The notes: generated by a model not told the origin, from the sequence alone. A stretch of DNA of 64,000 nt from Kiloniella sp. EL199 (GCF_900313065.1 NZ_OMPU01000001.1:169-64168); one strand, 5' to 3'. Shown: positions 18,690 to 28,158, numbered from the stretch's first letter. Made by a program: numbers and translations.

Positions 18690-19219
18690 AAAAGCTCTGC
18701 ACTTTACTCTTCCTATCAAGCAGTATTCTCTTAAATGGTTGTTTTGGTTCTGATGACACACCAAAACCAGATCCCGCAATGCTGACTTCCGAAGATCAAA
18801 GTTACTTTTGTGGTATGACAGCTGCGGGGCACCCCGGACCAAAAGCGCAAATCCATATCCTCGGACAGACAGTGCCCATCTGGTTTGCAGCAACCAGAGA
18901 TGCCGTGGGCTATATGAAACTTCCGGATGAAAATAATGAAATTACTGCCGTTTATGTCACCGATATGGGAAAAGCCAACTGGCCGTCGCCAGAATCAGGT
19001 CCCTGGATTGATATAAAAGAAGCAACACTCGTAATCGAAAGCAAACGACGAGGCGGTATGGGGGCACCCGCAGTAGTCCCCTTTAAAGAATCATCATCTG
19101 CTGAAAATTTTATAGCTCAATACGGCGGAAAAATTGTTTCTCTTGATGATATCCCCATTGATTACGTGTTGGGAATGGTCGAAATCCCCGATAATCCTGC
19201 GTTATCTACAATCGAATAA
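18686..19219 (+). CDS. nosL: NosL, outer-membrane copper lipoprotein
   Basis: A 177-residue lipoprotein with a signal ending in lipobox LNGC (lipidated C19). NosL is a periplasmic Cu(I) metallochaperone for the N2O reductase CuZ site. The copper-binding CGM motif (C42-G43-M44 in SYFCGMTA) and the downstream family segment GPKAQIHILGQ with the FAATRDAVGYM region are present. Ordinary length. It overlaps nosY by four bases and is followed 24 bases later by the ApbE-like gene. Confidence 0.92.
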   Translation: MKKLCTLLFLSSSILLNGCFGSDDTPKPDPAMLTSEDQSYFCGMTAAGHPGPKAQIHILGQTVPIWFAATRDAVGYMKLPDENNEITAVYVTDMGKANWPSPESGPWIDIKEATLVIESKRRGGMGAPAVVPFKESSSAENFIAQYGGKIVSLDDIPIDYVLGMVEIPDNPALSTIE

Positions 19220-19243
19220 AGAACTTTATTCAGGTAAATAGTC

Positions 19244-20242
19244 ATGCCCACCAACAAAACCAGACGACGTTTTCTGCAAATTATCGGAACAACATCTCTT
19301 TTTTCACCCTCTTTATTAAAGCAGTCTTTTGCACAAGATAGTTTGCAAAAGACAACGTTTCATAGATGGCAAGGTATTGCTCTGGGGGGGCATGCTGAAA
19401 TTCTTCTTCCAAACGAAAAGAGATCAGAAATACTCGCTTGGAAAATACGGCAAGAAATAAAGCGATTAGAAAATATCTTCAGCCTTTACATTCCGAACTC
19501 TGAAATTAATCGCTTAAATACCGAGGGGAAAATTCTAAACCCCTCTCCTGAACTTTATCACGTGATCTCTATTGCAAACGAAGTATCAAAACTTACCAAA
19601 GGTGCTTTTGATATAACGGTTCAGCCTCTATGGCTACTCCACAGTGAAATGCCTAATCTAACAGACTATAAGCGTCAAAGAATGGAGCAAGCTGTCACAG
19701 AGTTGGTTGATTATAGAAATATTAATTTTTCTGCAAAACGAATATCTTTCAGGAAACCCGGCATGGCAATTACATTAAATGGTATAGCACAAGGTTTCAT
19801 TACTGATCGCATATATCACATCTTGAAGAGTCAGGGACTAACAAACAGCCTCGTCAATATTGGGGAAATCAAAGCTTTGGGAACTCATCCATCCGGTCGA
19901 GAATGGATCATTGAGATAGATAATGAAGGTCAGCAACTCCGAGGAAACTCTGTAAATCTGCAAGCAGGAAAAGCGATTGCCACGTCAACGCCCACTGGAA
20001 CAGTTCTTTGTGATGGACATTCTCATCTACTGTCAGTTCATAACTTAAATAGCCAATCTCATAATAAATCCCAGCCTCTTTACCAATCAATGAGTGTTAT
20101 CGCTGATAGTACTATAAAAGCTGATGCGTTATCGACAGGGCTATCGTTTATACAAGTAAAAGAATTGCAGAACATCATATCGATGGAAAACAGTGTACAG
20201 ATTATCGCAAAGACGAATGCTGGTGAGACAATCAGGATTTAG
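19244..20242 (+). CDS. nosX: NosX, ApbE-type FAD:protein FMN transferase
   Basis: A 332-residue ApbE-fold protein with an N-terminal Tat-like signal (TRRRFLQIIGTTSLF). ApbE/NosX enzymes attach FMN covalently to a threonine of the NosR flavin domain, matching the SGATVT site seen in NosR. Family motifs visible: ENIFSLYIPNSEINRLN, LTKGAFDITVQPLW, LNGIAQGFITDRI, VNIGEIKALG and STPTGTV. It completes the nosRZDFYLX set and is the last gene; the next gene converges 38 bases away. Some residues depart from textbook ApbE (NIGEIKALG where NxGGDxxxxG is usual), a common NosX variation. Confidence 0.88.
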   Translation: MPTNKTRRRFLQIIGTTSLFSPSLLKQSFAQDSLQKTTFHRWQGIALGGHAEILLPNEKRSEILAWKIRQEIKRLENIFSLYIPNSEINRLNTEGKILNPSPELYHVISIANEVSKLTKGAFDITVQPLWLLHSEMPNLTDYKRQRMEQAVTELVDYRNINFSAKRISFRKPGMAITLNGIAQGFITDRIYHILKSQGLTNSLVNIGEIKALGTHPSGREWIIEIDNEGQQLRGNSVNLQAGKAIATSTPTGTVLCDGHSHLLSVHNLNSQSHNKSQPLYQSMSVIADSTIKADALSTGLSFIQVKELQNIISMENSVQIIAKTNAGETIRI

Positions 20243-20280
20243 ATGCAGGTTCCTAATTCTCTCACCCATCAGTTTTTATC

Positions 20281-21099
20281 TTAGGATTCAGCCATCAATT
20301 CATCCGCTTTGCGTTGAGCTTCCGCTCTCTTCGTCAAGATAGATGCAGTAATAACCCCCATCGTGACAATCATAATCAGGATGGTCGACAGTGCGTTAAT
20401 TTTTGGGGTTACCCCAAGACGAACCTGACTATAGATTTTCATTGGCAAAGTTGTCGCCCCCGGCCCTGAAGTGAAGGAAGCAATCACCAGATCATCCAAC
20501 GACAGCGTGAAAGATAAAAGCCAAGCCGAAATAATCGCCGGAGCCATAATTGGTAGTGTCACTTTTATAAAGGCCTGAAAGGGCGTGCACCCTAAATCGG
20601 TTGCAGCCTCTTCTAATGAACTATCAAACGTCACCATCCTCGACGAAACCACGACTGCCGCATAGCACATGGAAAAAGTGATGTGGGCCATTGTGATGGT
20701 CCAAAAACCACGATCTATCCCCATTGCCACAAAAAGTAAAAGCAAGGAAAGTCCCGTAATCACTTCGGGCATCACCAAAGGTGCATAGATCATTCCGGAA
20801 AAAAGAGTACGTCCCCGAAATCGCCCGGCGCGGACCATAACAACAGCAGCTAAAGTTCCCAAAATTGTCGCCATTGTTGCCGATAATAAAGCCACACGTA
20901 ATGTAACTAAAGCAGCATCCAAAAAAGCTTCATCTTTGAAAAGTTCGACATACCACTTGGTCGAGAAACCGGCCCAGACAGTTACAAGCCGGGATTCATT
21001 AAAGCTGAAGAAAACTAGAATAAGAATGGGCAGATAGAGAAAGACAAACCCCAGGGTCAACGACGTGGTATTAAACCACGTGAAGCGATTATTACTCAC
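20281..21099 (-). CDS. potI: Putrescine/spermidine ABC permease, PotI-type
   Basis: About 272 residues from the GTG at 21099, which overlaps the stop of the upstream permease by four bases (GTGA). A longer reading would extend far into that gene and add a cysteine-rich unconserved stretch. Six membrane helices are visible, and the cytoplasmic loop EEAATDLGCTPFQAFIKVTL carries the EAA motif that docks to the ATPase. It forms a heterodimeric inner-membrane channel with the potH product. It is the last gene of the minus-strand polyamine operon. Confidence 0.9.
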   Translation of the reverse strand: MSNNRFTWFNTTSLTLGFVFLYLPILILVFFSFNESRLVTVWAGFSTKWYVELFKDEAFLDAALVTLRVALLSATMATILGTLAAVVMVRAGRFRGRTLFSGMIYAPLVMPEVITGLSLLLLFVAMGIDRGFWTITMAHITFSMCYAAVVVSSRMVTFDSSLEEAATDLGCTPFQAFIKVTLPIMAPAIISAWLLSFTLSLDDLVIASFTSGPGATTLPMKIYSQVRLGVTPKINALSTILIMIVTMGVITASILTKRAEAQRKADELMAES

Positions 21100-21998
21100 T
21101 GTTCTGCCTCCTGCACGCGCTCTTGCTGCTTTTGGAACAGAACAATAGGTACGATTAACAACAACAAGAGTAATACAGCAACGGCAGATGCAACTGGCCA
21201 ATCTCTGTTACTGAAGAATTCTACCCAAAGCGTCTTACCAATCATTTTGGTATCAGATCCACCAAGAAGATCCGGAATAACGAACTCACCAATAGCAGGT
21301 ATGAAGACAAGAAAAGATCCCGCAACAATACCCGGAATTGAAAGAGGTAAAGTTACCTTCCAAAAGGCAGAAATTGCCGTACAACCAAGGTCTTGTGCAG
21401 CTTCCAAGAGAGAAACGTCCATCTTTTCAAGTGAAGAATAAAGCGGCAAAACCATAAAGGGCAGGTAAGAATAAACAATACCAATATAAACAGCTGTATC
21501 AGTGTTCAGGATCTTAAGTGGTTCATCAACAACCCCAACAAACAGTAATAGCTGATTTAACAATCCTTCGGTTTTCAAAATACCTATCCAAGCATAAACC
21601 CTAATCAAAAAGCTTGTCCAAAAAGGTAAAATAATCAGCATCAACAGCGTTGGCCGCCATTCAGATGGTGCCTTTGCCATGGAATAGGCCAAAGGATATC
21701 CAATCAACAGTGCCAAAACCGTAGAAATTAAAGCAATTCTCAGACTAGATAGATAACTCGTCCAATAGAGATCATCTTCGGTAAGCCAGACATAATTCTC
21801 AAAATCCAGCTCTGCCAACAAAGCCTTAAAGCCTTCCCAACCACTCTCAAAATCAAAAGTCGGGGTATAGGGAGGAATGGCAACAGCAACATCAGAGAAT
21901 GAGATTTTCAGTACAATTCCGAAAGGAACGAGAAAGAGCAGGAATAACCAAAAATATGGTATTCCGATAAGTAATAAACGTCCAAGTTTCTTATCCAT
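21096..21998 (-). CDS. potH: Putrescine/spermidine ABC permease, PotH-type
   Basis: 300 residues from the ATG at 21998, with an SD GGCGGAG directly upstream on the minus strand. Extending to 22085 would run into the ATPase gene. Six membrane segments start at LLLIGIPYFWLFLLFLVPFG, and the EAA loop reads LLEAAQDLGCTAISAFWKVT. A hydrophilic region near the N-terminus (SGWEGFKALLAELDFENYVW) is typical for PotB/PotH. Partner of the PotI-like permease. Confidence 0.9.
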   Translation of the reverse strand: MDKKLGRLLLIGIPYFWLFLLFLVPFGIVLKISFSDVAVAIPPYTPTFDFESGWEGFKALLAELDFENYVWLTEDDLYWTSYLSSLRIALISTVLALLIGYPLAYSMAKAPSEWRPTLLMLIILPFWTSFLIRVYAWIGILKTEGLLNQLLLFVGVVDEPLKILNTDTAVYIGIVYSYLPFMVLPLYSSLEKMDVSLLEAAQDLGCTAISAFWKVTLPLSIPGIVAGSFLVFIPAIGEFVIPDLLGGSDTKMIGKTLWVEFFSNRDWPVASAVAVLLLLLLIVPIVLFQKQQERVQEAEQ

Positions 21999-22008
21999 AA
22001 TCTCCGCC

Positions 22009-23154
22009 TTAATCCAAGAGGACACCAGCGGTATTACGCCACGACAGCCAAACTTGATCCTCCCAGGTAAACTCTCGGTTTGCAAGGCGACGGCGATTTG
22101 ATTCCTGGGCTTTAAAAATCATACCATTGCTAAGTCTGACGTAATAGGTCGATAGATTGCCAATATAAGCGATGTCATCAATCTGCCCCTTGATCTTATT
22201 ATCAGCATCTAGTGGTTCTTCGCGCGAGACATGTACTTTTTCAGGACGAATAGCAAAACAGGCATTCTCGCCTTCGGATCTATTGGTATTATTCGCGATC
22301 GTAATTTCTGGTTGACCTTCAGCCCAAAATAAATTGATTCCCTCTTCCGTTCTATTATCAAGCCGACCTTCAATAATATTTACGTCTCCAATAAAGTCAG
22401 CGACATAACGGCTGTTGGGATATTCATAAATGACTTCCGGTGTTGCAACCTGAATAATTTGACCATGATCCATGACCGCAATCCGACTAGCCACAGTCAT
22501 CGCTTCTTCTTGATCATGCGTCACAATAACGAAAGTCATACCCAATTTTTCCTGAATATCCATCAATTCAAATTGAGTCTGTTCCCTTAGCTTTTTATCA
22601 AGTGCCCCCAAGGGCTCATCAAGCAAGAGTAGCTTGGGTTTTTTGGCGAGCGAGCGTGCAAGCGCAACTCTTTGGCGCTGGCCACCGGAAAGTTGATGCG
22701 GTTTTCGCTTGGCAAATTTACGCAGTTGCACAAGCGACAGCATTTCTTCGACGCGTTCTTCAATAAGATTTTTAGGCCATTTATCTTGCTTCAACCCAAA
22801 AGCAATATTGGCCTCAACCGTCATATGCGGGAAAAGGGCATAGGACTGAAACATCATATTCACAGGACGTTTATACGGGGGAACTGTGCCAATATCATCA
22901 TCGCCTAGAGAAATAATACCTTCGCTGGGTGTTTCAAACCCCGCGAGCATTCGCATCATCGTTGTCTTGCCACACCCGGAAGGGCCGAGTAAGGCAAAGA
23001 ACTCTCGTTCATAAATATCAAGGCTGATATCATCAATCGCTGTAAATGATCCGAAACGCTTGGTAACATTCTTAAATCTCACCAGTGGTTTTTCAGTAGG
23101 ATCTTCCCAAGGTTCAAAGCGAGATGATGGCTTCTTGGCTGATGAAATATTCAT
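22009..23154 (-). CDS. potG: Putrescine/spermidine ABC ATPase, PotG-type
   Basis: A 381-residue ATPase with Walker A GPSGCGKTT, Q-loop FQSYALFPHM, signature [13 protein letters not shown], Walker B LLLLDEPLGALD, H-loop VTHDQEEAM and a C-terminal TOBE/OB regulatory region of about 120 residues. The N-terminal extension (MNISSAKKPSSRFEPWEDPT) resembles PotG/SpuF. It energises uptake by PotHI. It lies 71 bases after the binding-protein gene, behind a stem-loop. Confidence 0.93.
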   Translation of the reverse strand: MNISSAKKPSSRFEPWEDPTEKPLVRFKNVTKRFGSFTAIDDISLDIYEREFFALLGPSGCGKTTMMRMLAGFETPSEGIISLGDDDIGTVPPYKRPVNMMFQSYALFPHMTVEANIAFGLKQDKWPKNLIEERVEEMLSLVQLRKFAKRKPHQLSGGQRQRVALARSLAKKPKLLLLDEPLGALDKKLREQTQFELMDIQEKLGMTFVIVTHDQEEAMTVASRIAVMDHGQIIQVATPEVIYEYPNSRYVADFIGDVNIIEGRLDNRTEEGINLFWAEGQPEITIANNTNRSEGENACFAIRPEKVHVSREEPLDADNKIKGQIDDIAYIGNLSTYYVRLSNGMIFKAQESNRRRLANREFTWEDQVWLSWRNTAGVLLD

Positions 23155-23184
23155 AGCACTCTCAAACTAAGTCTCTATACAAAC

Positions 23185-23216
23185 AAAGTATCGCCCCAAA
23201 ACTGAGGCGATACTTT
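23185..23216 (-). repeat. Intercistronic stem-loop between potF and potG
   Basis: Perfect 11-bp inverted repeat AAAGTATCGCC (23185-23195) / GGCGATACTTT (23206-23216) with a 10-base loop, just after the potF stop. It may act as a partial terminator or a 3' stabiliser, giving more binding protein than membrane components. Confidence 0.75.
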
Positions 23217-23225
23217 TATCAGGGG

Positions 23226-24323
23226 TTAACTACCACTCTTAACCTTGGTCCACGCACGCGTTACAACACGCTGTATCTTAGGCGGATAAGGAGTAAGAGT
23301 ATAAAGATTTTGCATTGTGCCAGAATCTGGGTAAATCCTTGTATCTCCAATCAATTCTTCACTAAGTAATTTTTGAGAAGCAAGATTCCCATTAGCGTAA
23401 AAAACATAATTGGAAGCCTTAGCCATTACATCATCACGCATCACATAATTAATAAGCTTATGGGCATTATTCGCATTCGCGGCATCCACAGGGATCGCCA
23501 TTTGATCGAACCACATCAGAGCCCCTTCTTTAGGGATTGAATATTCAATAACGACACCATTCTTAGCTGTCGCGGCACGATCTCGGGCCTGAATCATATC
23601 GCCGGACCACCCCACAGAAAGACAGATATCTCCATTGGCCAAAGCCGAGATATATTCTGAGGAATGAAACTTCTGCACATAGGGGCGAATTGATAGAAGT
23701 AATTCTTCGGCAAGAGCTATATCCGCTTTATCATGGCTATCTGGATTTTTTCCCAAATAATTCAAAGCGGCAGGAATCAATTCAGTTGGCGCATCAAGCA
23801 GATAGACACCACACCCTTTGAGTTTTGATAACTTCTCAGGATCAAAAACAACATCCCAGCTATCTATACGATCAATACCAAGGTGCTCTTTAACTTTTCC
23901 AACATTATAACCAATACCTGTGGTGCCCCACATATAATTTACCGAGTAAGCATTACCAGGATCAAAATTTGCAACTCGCTCTTGAACAACATCCCATAGA
24001 TTTTCTTTGTTCGTTAATTTGGATTGATCAAGTTTCTGAAAAACACCCGCTTGTATTTGCCTAGCCAAAAAAGTACCAGAGGGAACCACCACATCATAAC
24101 CAGAACTGCCTGCAAGAAGTTTTGTTTCCAACACTTCATTAGAATCAAAGACATCATAAACAACTTTAATTCCTGTCTCTTTTTCAAAATCAGCTAAAAT
24201 GCTTTCGTCAATATAGTCTGACCAGTTAAAGACATTAACCACTTCTTCCGCACTGGCTTGGGTACTCACAGCCAACCCAAGTGCCAGAACACTGGTCAGC
24301 AAACCATTTCCAATTTTTTTCAC
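23226..24323 (-). CDS. potF: Putrescine-binding periplasmic protein, PotF/SpuD-type
   Basis: A 365-residue PotD/PotF-family binding protein with a normal signal peptide (MKKIGNGLLTSVLALGLA, cleavage after QASA). The mature N-terminus EEVVNVFNWSDYIDESILA carries the NWSDYID polyamine-binding segment. Other family segments: KVVYDVFDSNEVLETKLLAG (20 residues), YDVVVPSGTFLARQ, GVFQKLD, YMWGTTGIGYN and SVGWSGDM. PotF/SpuD select putrescine; the precise specificity here is inferred from the surrounding putrescine enzymes. It is upstream of potGHI and downstream of spuC. Confidence 0.93.
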   Translation of the reverse strand: MKKIGNGLLTSVLALGLAVSTQASAEEVVNVFNWSDYIDESILADFEKETGIKVVYDVFDSNEVLETKLLAGSSGYDVVVPSGTFLARQIQAGVFQKLDQSKLTNKENLWDVVQERVANFDPGNAYSVNYMWGTTGIGYNVGKVKEHLGIDRIDSWDVVFDPEKLSKLKGCGVYLLDAPTELIPAALNYLGKNPDSHDKADIALAEELLLSIRPYVQKFHSSEYISALANGDICLSVGWSGDMIQARDRAATAKNGVVIEYSIPKEGALMWFDQMAIPVDAANANNAHKLINYVMRDDVMAKASNYVFYANGNLASQKLLSEELIGDTRIYPDSGTMQNLYTLTPYPPKIQRVVTRAWTKVKSGS

Positions 24324-24365
24324 GATGTAGCCTCCGTTATGTATATGTACCCGGTAAAGTTATGC

Positions 24366-24404
24366 GGATATCAGCCTCACTTTACAGGTGAGTTACCAAT
24401 ATCC
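24366..24404 (-). repeat. Nested stem-loop between aminotransferase and potF genes
   Basis: Outer arms GGATAT (24366-24371) / ATATCC (24399-24404) enclose inner arms CTCAC (24376-24380) / GTGAG (24388-24392). There is no T-run. It is likely an mRNA processing or stability element inside the minus-strand operon. Confidence 0.5.
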
Positions 24405-24412
24405 ACTCCCAG

Positions 24413-25786
24413 TCATAACTTTCCAAGATCTTTAGCTGTCAAATCAAGACAATATTTCACTTTTTCCAACAACTCGTCAATTTCCGCCTTCGTCATAACC
24501 AATGGCGGCGAAAGAACCATTCGGTCTCCACAAGCCCGCATAATCAGGCCGTTGTTAAAACAATGATCACGACAAATGTTACCGACTTCCGAACCATTTT
24601 CAAAAAGTTCGCGGGTTTCCTTGTTTTTCACCATCACCATGCCAGCGACCATGCCGTATCCGACAACTTCACCAATCAAAGGATGATCTTCTAGCTCACG
24701 CAAACATTTTTGAAAATAAGGCCCCGTTTCATCACGCACCTTGTCAACAATACCTTCATCTCGCATAAGACGGATATTCTCGATGGCCACCGCACAAGCC
24801 GCGGGATGACCAGAATAGGTATAGCCGTGGTAAAATTCTCCGCTTTTCTCAATAAGACTATCGGCAACACGATCACCAACCATCACAGCTGAAATAGGTA
24901 AATAGCCAGAAGACATTCCCTTTGCCATGGACATCAGGTCCGGCTTGATCCCAAAAGTCTCACTTCCGAACCAGTTTCCGGTACGACCAAATCCACAGAT
25001 CACTTCATCTGCAACCAAAAGAATGTCGTACTTTTCACAGATCCGTTGAATTTCAGGCCAATAGGTTTCCGGGGGAACAATCACGCCACCAGCACCTTGA
25101 ATAGGCTCGCCAATAAAGGCAGCAACCTTTTCCGGGCCGACGTCTAGAATACGTTCTTCCAGTGCTTGTGCCGCTTTCAACCCGAACTCAGCTGGAGACA
25201 GATCGCCACCATCCTTGTACCAATAGGGCTGCATAATGTGCTCTATACCAGGCATCATAAGACCGCTTTGCTCATGCATCGGGTCCATACCCCCAAGGGA
25301 TGCACCGGCAACGGTACTTCCGTGATAGGCATTATTCCTGCTGATAATCACATTTCTATCGAGTTGTCCTTCTGCCTGCCAATAACGACGAACAAGGCGA
25401 ATGACCGTATCAACCGCTTCTGATCCAGAATTTGCAAAGAACACTCTGTTCAAGCCTTCTGGCGTAATTTCCGCCAAAAGCTGTGAGAGTTCAGTCGCAG
25501 GCGCATTTGTCGTTTGAAAGAAGGTATTGTAGTAGGGCAGCTCAAGCATCTGGCGTTGCGCAGCATCGACCAATTCTTTACGGCCATAACCTATATTCAC
25601 ACACCACAGGCCCGCCATCCCGTCAAGCATACGATTACCATCAGAATCCCATAGGTAAACGCCATCAGCTTTGGTAATAACACGGGTGCCTTTTTCATTC
25701 AGACTCTTCGTATCTGTAAAGGGGTGCAAATGATGCGCCCGATCCAGTTCCTGCCAATACTCGGTACTTTTATTTATATGGTTCAT
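24413..25786 (-). CDS. spuC: Putrescine-pyruvate aminotransferase, SpuC-type (class III)
   Basis: A 457-residue PLP aminotransferase, class III (omega). Visible elements: GMAGLWCVNIGYGRKEL, FFANSGSEAVDTVIRL, YHGSTVAGASLGGM, FIGEPIQGAGGVIVPP, the aspartate motif LLVADEVICGFGRTG and the catalytic lysine in LMSMAKGMSSGYLPISAVM (19 residues). SpuC converts putrescine to 4-aminobutyraldehyde using pyruvate. The neighbours (SpuI-like ligase, Pot importer) support this assignment over beta-alanine:pyruvate transaminase, though close paralogs exist. No aldehyde dehydrogenase is encoded in the window. Confidence 0.87.
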   Translation of the reverse strand: MNHINKSTEYWQELDRAHHLHPFTDTKSLNEKGTRVITKADGVYLWDSDGNRMLDGMAGLWCVNIGYGRKELVDAAQRQMLELPYYNTFFQTTNAPATELSQLLAEITPEGLNRVFFANSGSEAVDTVIRLVRRYWQAEGQLDRNVIISRNNAYHGSTVAGASLGGMDPMHEQSGLMMPGIEHIMQPYWYKDGGDLSPAEFGLKAAQALEERILDVGPEKVAAFIGEPIQGAGGVIVPPETYWPEIQRICEKYDILLVADEVICGFGRTGNWFGSETFGIKPDLMSMAKGMSSGYLPISAVMVGDRVADSLIEKSGEFYHGYTYSGHPAACAVAIENIRLMRDEGIVDKVRDETGPYFQKCLRELEDHPLIGEVVGYGMVAGMVMVKNKETRELFENGSEVGNICRDHCFNNGLIMRACGDRMVLSPPLVMTKAEIDELLEKVKYCLDLTAKDLGKL

Positions 25787-25828
25787 AACACCCTCTTAAT
25801 TGCCGATCTTAGAAACAAGATCATGGCA

Positions 25829-27175
25829 CTAAACATTAAGCAACAGATGTTCGCGTTCCCACGAACTGATGACTTGATGGTAATTGTTGTATTCAACTTC
25901 TTTGGTTGCGCAATGAGCTTCGACAAAGCGATCACCCAACACATCTTTTATCGGCTTACAATCCATCAATGCGGTAATTGCATCAGATAGATAAAGTGGT
26001 AACCCACATGGTAATATGTACGCATTATCCTCGATTTCAGGTTCCGCTTTCAGGCCCTGTGTCATCCCCAGATAACCACAAAGCAAGCTACCTGCTATTG
26101 CCAGATAAGGGTTAACATCTGAACCGCACAAACGGTTCTCTACACGGCGGCTTTGCGGGCTGGAATTAGGCACCCGGAAACCACAGCTACGATTATCAAT
26201 TCCCCAATGGATATTGATCGGTGACTCATCATACCCAAAACGGCGATAAGAATTTACATTCGGCGCAAAGAAAGGCATCGCAGCACTTGAATAGCGTTGC
26301 AGACCAGCAATAAAGTTATCAAACAGTTCTGTTACATTCCCATCGACATCGCTAAAGATGTTATTGCCTGTTTTGGCATCAACAACGGAATGGTGAATGT
26401 GCATGGAGCTTCCAGGCTCATTCTTCATCGGCTTGGCCATAAAAGTTGCATAGATGTCATGGGACAAAGCCGTCTGGCGAACAGTTCGCTTAAAGAGGAA
26501 AACCTGATCCGCTAATGACAAGGGATCACCATGGAGGAAATTGATTTCAATCTGCGCAGCTCCGGCCTCGTGGTTAAGTGTATCTATATCCAGCCCTTGG
26601 GCCTCACAGTAGTCGTATACATCTTCAAACACAGGGTCGAATTCATTCACCGCATCAATGCCGTAACACTGACGGGCAGTTTCAGGTCGCCCATTCTTAC
26701 CAATGGGTGGCACCAAAGGCATATCCGGGTCGGTATTTTTTTGCACCAGATAGAATTCCAACTCAGGAGCAATTACTGGCTCCCACCCCTTTTTCTCGTA
26801 AAGTCCCAACACTGTTCGAAGAATTTGACGGGCATAGAGGTCAACGGGCTTCCCATCGGGATAAACACAATCACAAATAACCTGTGCCGTTGGTTCTTTG
26901 TACCAGGGCACAGGACGTATCGTACTGGTATCTACTTCCAAAATCACGTCATGATCAGCAATATCAACCCAGGTATCTTCTTCGGGCCATTCGCCGGTAA
27001 TGGTTTGTGTAAAAATACTTTCGGGAAGACGATGTCCATTACTTCCAATGCCACGTAAGAATTTTTCAGTGGGCAAGATCTTACCGCGTGGCACGCCTGA
27101 GATATCAGGTATCATGCACTCGACTTCCGTAATCTTTCGCTCTTTACACCACTGTTCTAATTCTTCAAACGTCAT
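25829..27175 (-). CDS. spuI: Glutamine-synthetase-like gamma-glutamylpolyamine synthetase
   Basis: A 448-residue GS-fold ligase with an N-terminal beta-Grasp domain (ECMIPDISGVPRGKILP) and catalytic segments APELEFYLV, GAAQIEINF, FMAKPMKNEPGSSMHIHHSV (20 residues), NRSCGFRVPNSSPQSRRVEN (20 residues) and VNPYLAIAGSLLCGYLGM. It lacks the adenylylation loop of GlnA. PuuA/SpuI enzymes condense glutamate with putrescine or spermidine using ATP. It is paralogous to the plus-strand ligase at 28297, so the two may prefer different polyamines. It sits in the same operon as the hydrolase upstream and the aminotransferase 42 bases downstream. Confidence 0.9.
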   Translation of the reverse strand: MTFEELEQWCKERKITEVECMIPDISGVPRGKILPTEKFLRGIGSNGHRLPESIFTQTITGEWPEEDTWVDIADHDVILEVDTSTIRPVPWYKEPTAQVICDCVYPDGKPVDLYARQILRTVLGLYEKKGWEPVIAPELEFYLVQKNTDPDMPLVPPIGKNGRPETARQCYGIDAVNEFDPVFEDVYDYCEAQGLDIDTLNHEAGAAQIEINFLHGDPLSLADQVFLFKRTVRQTALSHDIYATFMAKPMKNEPGSSMHIHHSVVDAKTGNNIFSDVDGNVTELFDNFIAGLQRYSSAAMPFFAPNVNSYRRFGYDESPINIHWGIDNRSCGFRVPNSSPQSRRVENRLCGSDVNPYLAIAGSLLCGYLGMTQGLKAEPEIEDNAYILPCGLPLYLSDAITALMDCKPIKDVLGDRFVEAHCATKEVEYNNYHQVISSWEREHLLLNV

Positions 27176-27254
27176 AAATCACCTGTTCTATTGGATATCG
27201 GTTTCCTATACCAAATCCTGTTCTACTTACCGTCAACTCGTTACCGCCTACTTG

Positions 27255-28010
27255 TTATCGTTTCCTGGCGCGTTCCCGGCAAGCATCCCCAAAAGCTTTA
27301 AAAATCTTGTTGGAGAACTCATTATCACTAGCGTTCCATTCCGGGTGCCACTGCACTGCCAGCGCAAATGCAGAAGCCCCGGAAACGCTGACGGCTTCAA
27401 CCAGCCCATCTGGGGCATAAGCTTCAATCGTCAGCCCCTCTCCTAACCGATCAATGCCTTGAGCATGTACGGAATTAACTTTAACTGTCGGACCATTGTT
27501 TAACCCTGCCAGAATTCCGCCAGATACTAACTCAATATCGTGGGCCAGCGCGAAACGGTCTTCGATCGCTCCAGTCATATCAGCCCTGTGATCCATTTTT
27601 CCGGGTTGGTCCTGCACTTTCTGGAAAAGCGTGCCGCCAAAAACAACATTCAGCTCCTGATATCCTCGGCAGATCGCCAACATTGGGATGCCTCGTTCCA
27701 ATACTTTTTTGATCAGCGGTAGTGTTGTGGCGTCTCGTGCGGGATCATGCAGTGTTCCCTCTTCACTCTGCTCACCTGCATAGTGCTTGGGTTCAACATT
27801 TGACGGGCTCCCCGTAAAAAGCATGCCATCCAGATGATCCAACAGAGCATCACTATCCAATTGATCACCTAATGCAGGTATCCCAACTGGGATTACTTGC
27901 GCAACATTAGCACTCGCCTCGGAATAATATCGGCTTACACTATCGTACTCATTACCGTTCTTGGGCATACGACAGGTGGAAACACCAATAAAGGCCTTAC
28001 CAATACTCAT
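27255..28010 (-). CDS. puuD: Gamma-glutamyl-gamma-aminobutyrate hydrolase, PuuD/SpuA-type
   Basis: A 251-residue class I glutamine-amidotransferase-like hydrolase (peptidase C26). The nucleophile elbow is PMLAICRGYQELNVVFGGTL (20 residues; cysteine in ICRG), with the family segment GMLFTGSPSNVEPKHY earlier and the His-x-Glu pair in AVQWHPEWN near the C-terminus. It releases GABA from gamma-glutamyl-GABA in the glutamylated putrescine pathway. It is the first gene of the minus-strand arm; an operator-like element lies 26 bases upstream of its ATG. Confidence 0.9.
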   Translation of the reverse strand: MSIGKAFIGVSTCRMPKNGNEYDSVSRYYSEASANVAQVIPVGIPALGDQLDSDALLDHLDGMLFTGSPSNVEPKHYAGEQSEEGTLHDPARDATTLPLIKKVLERGIPMLAICRGYQELNVVFGGTLFQKVQDQPGKMDHRADMTGAIEDRFALAHDIELVSGGILAGLNNGPTVKVNSVHAQGIDRLGEGLTIEAYAPDGLVEAVSVSGASAFALAVQWHPEWNASDNEFSNKIFKAFGDACRERARKR

Positions 28011-28035
28011 TTTTGAACTACCTTGACGTAACTAA

Positions 28036-28060
28036 TGATCGTTATTCTGAACAGAATGAT
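28036..28060 (+). promoter_or_regulatory. Putative PuuR-type operator, copy 1 (upstream of puuD)
   Basis: A 25-bp element with the core TTATTCTGAACAGA flanked by TGATC and TGAT. It contains the perfect dyad ATTCTG-AA-CAGAAT. It is 23/25 identical to the element at 28311-28335 in the same orientation. The TGAACA end resembles the published E. coli PuuR site, which from memory ends ATAATGAACA. Confidence 0.72.
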
Positions 28061-28158
28061 AGTTCTCATTTTAAAAAAAGAGAACAGGAAAATTTATTTT
28101 TTTAGGAAAATCACAAGAAAAATTAAAAATTATTGTTTTATAACAACAAAGTAACAAA

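Noticed and set aside
20243-20280. Terminator between convergent nosX and potI
   Set aside because: The 38-base gap has no stem-loop recognisable by eye.
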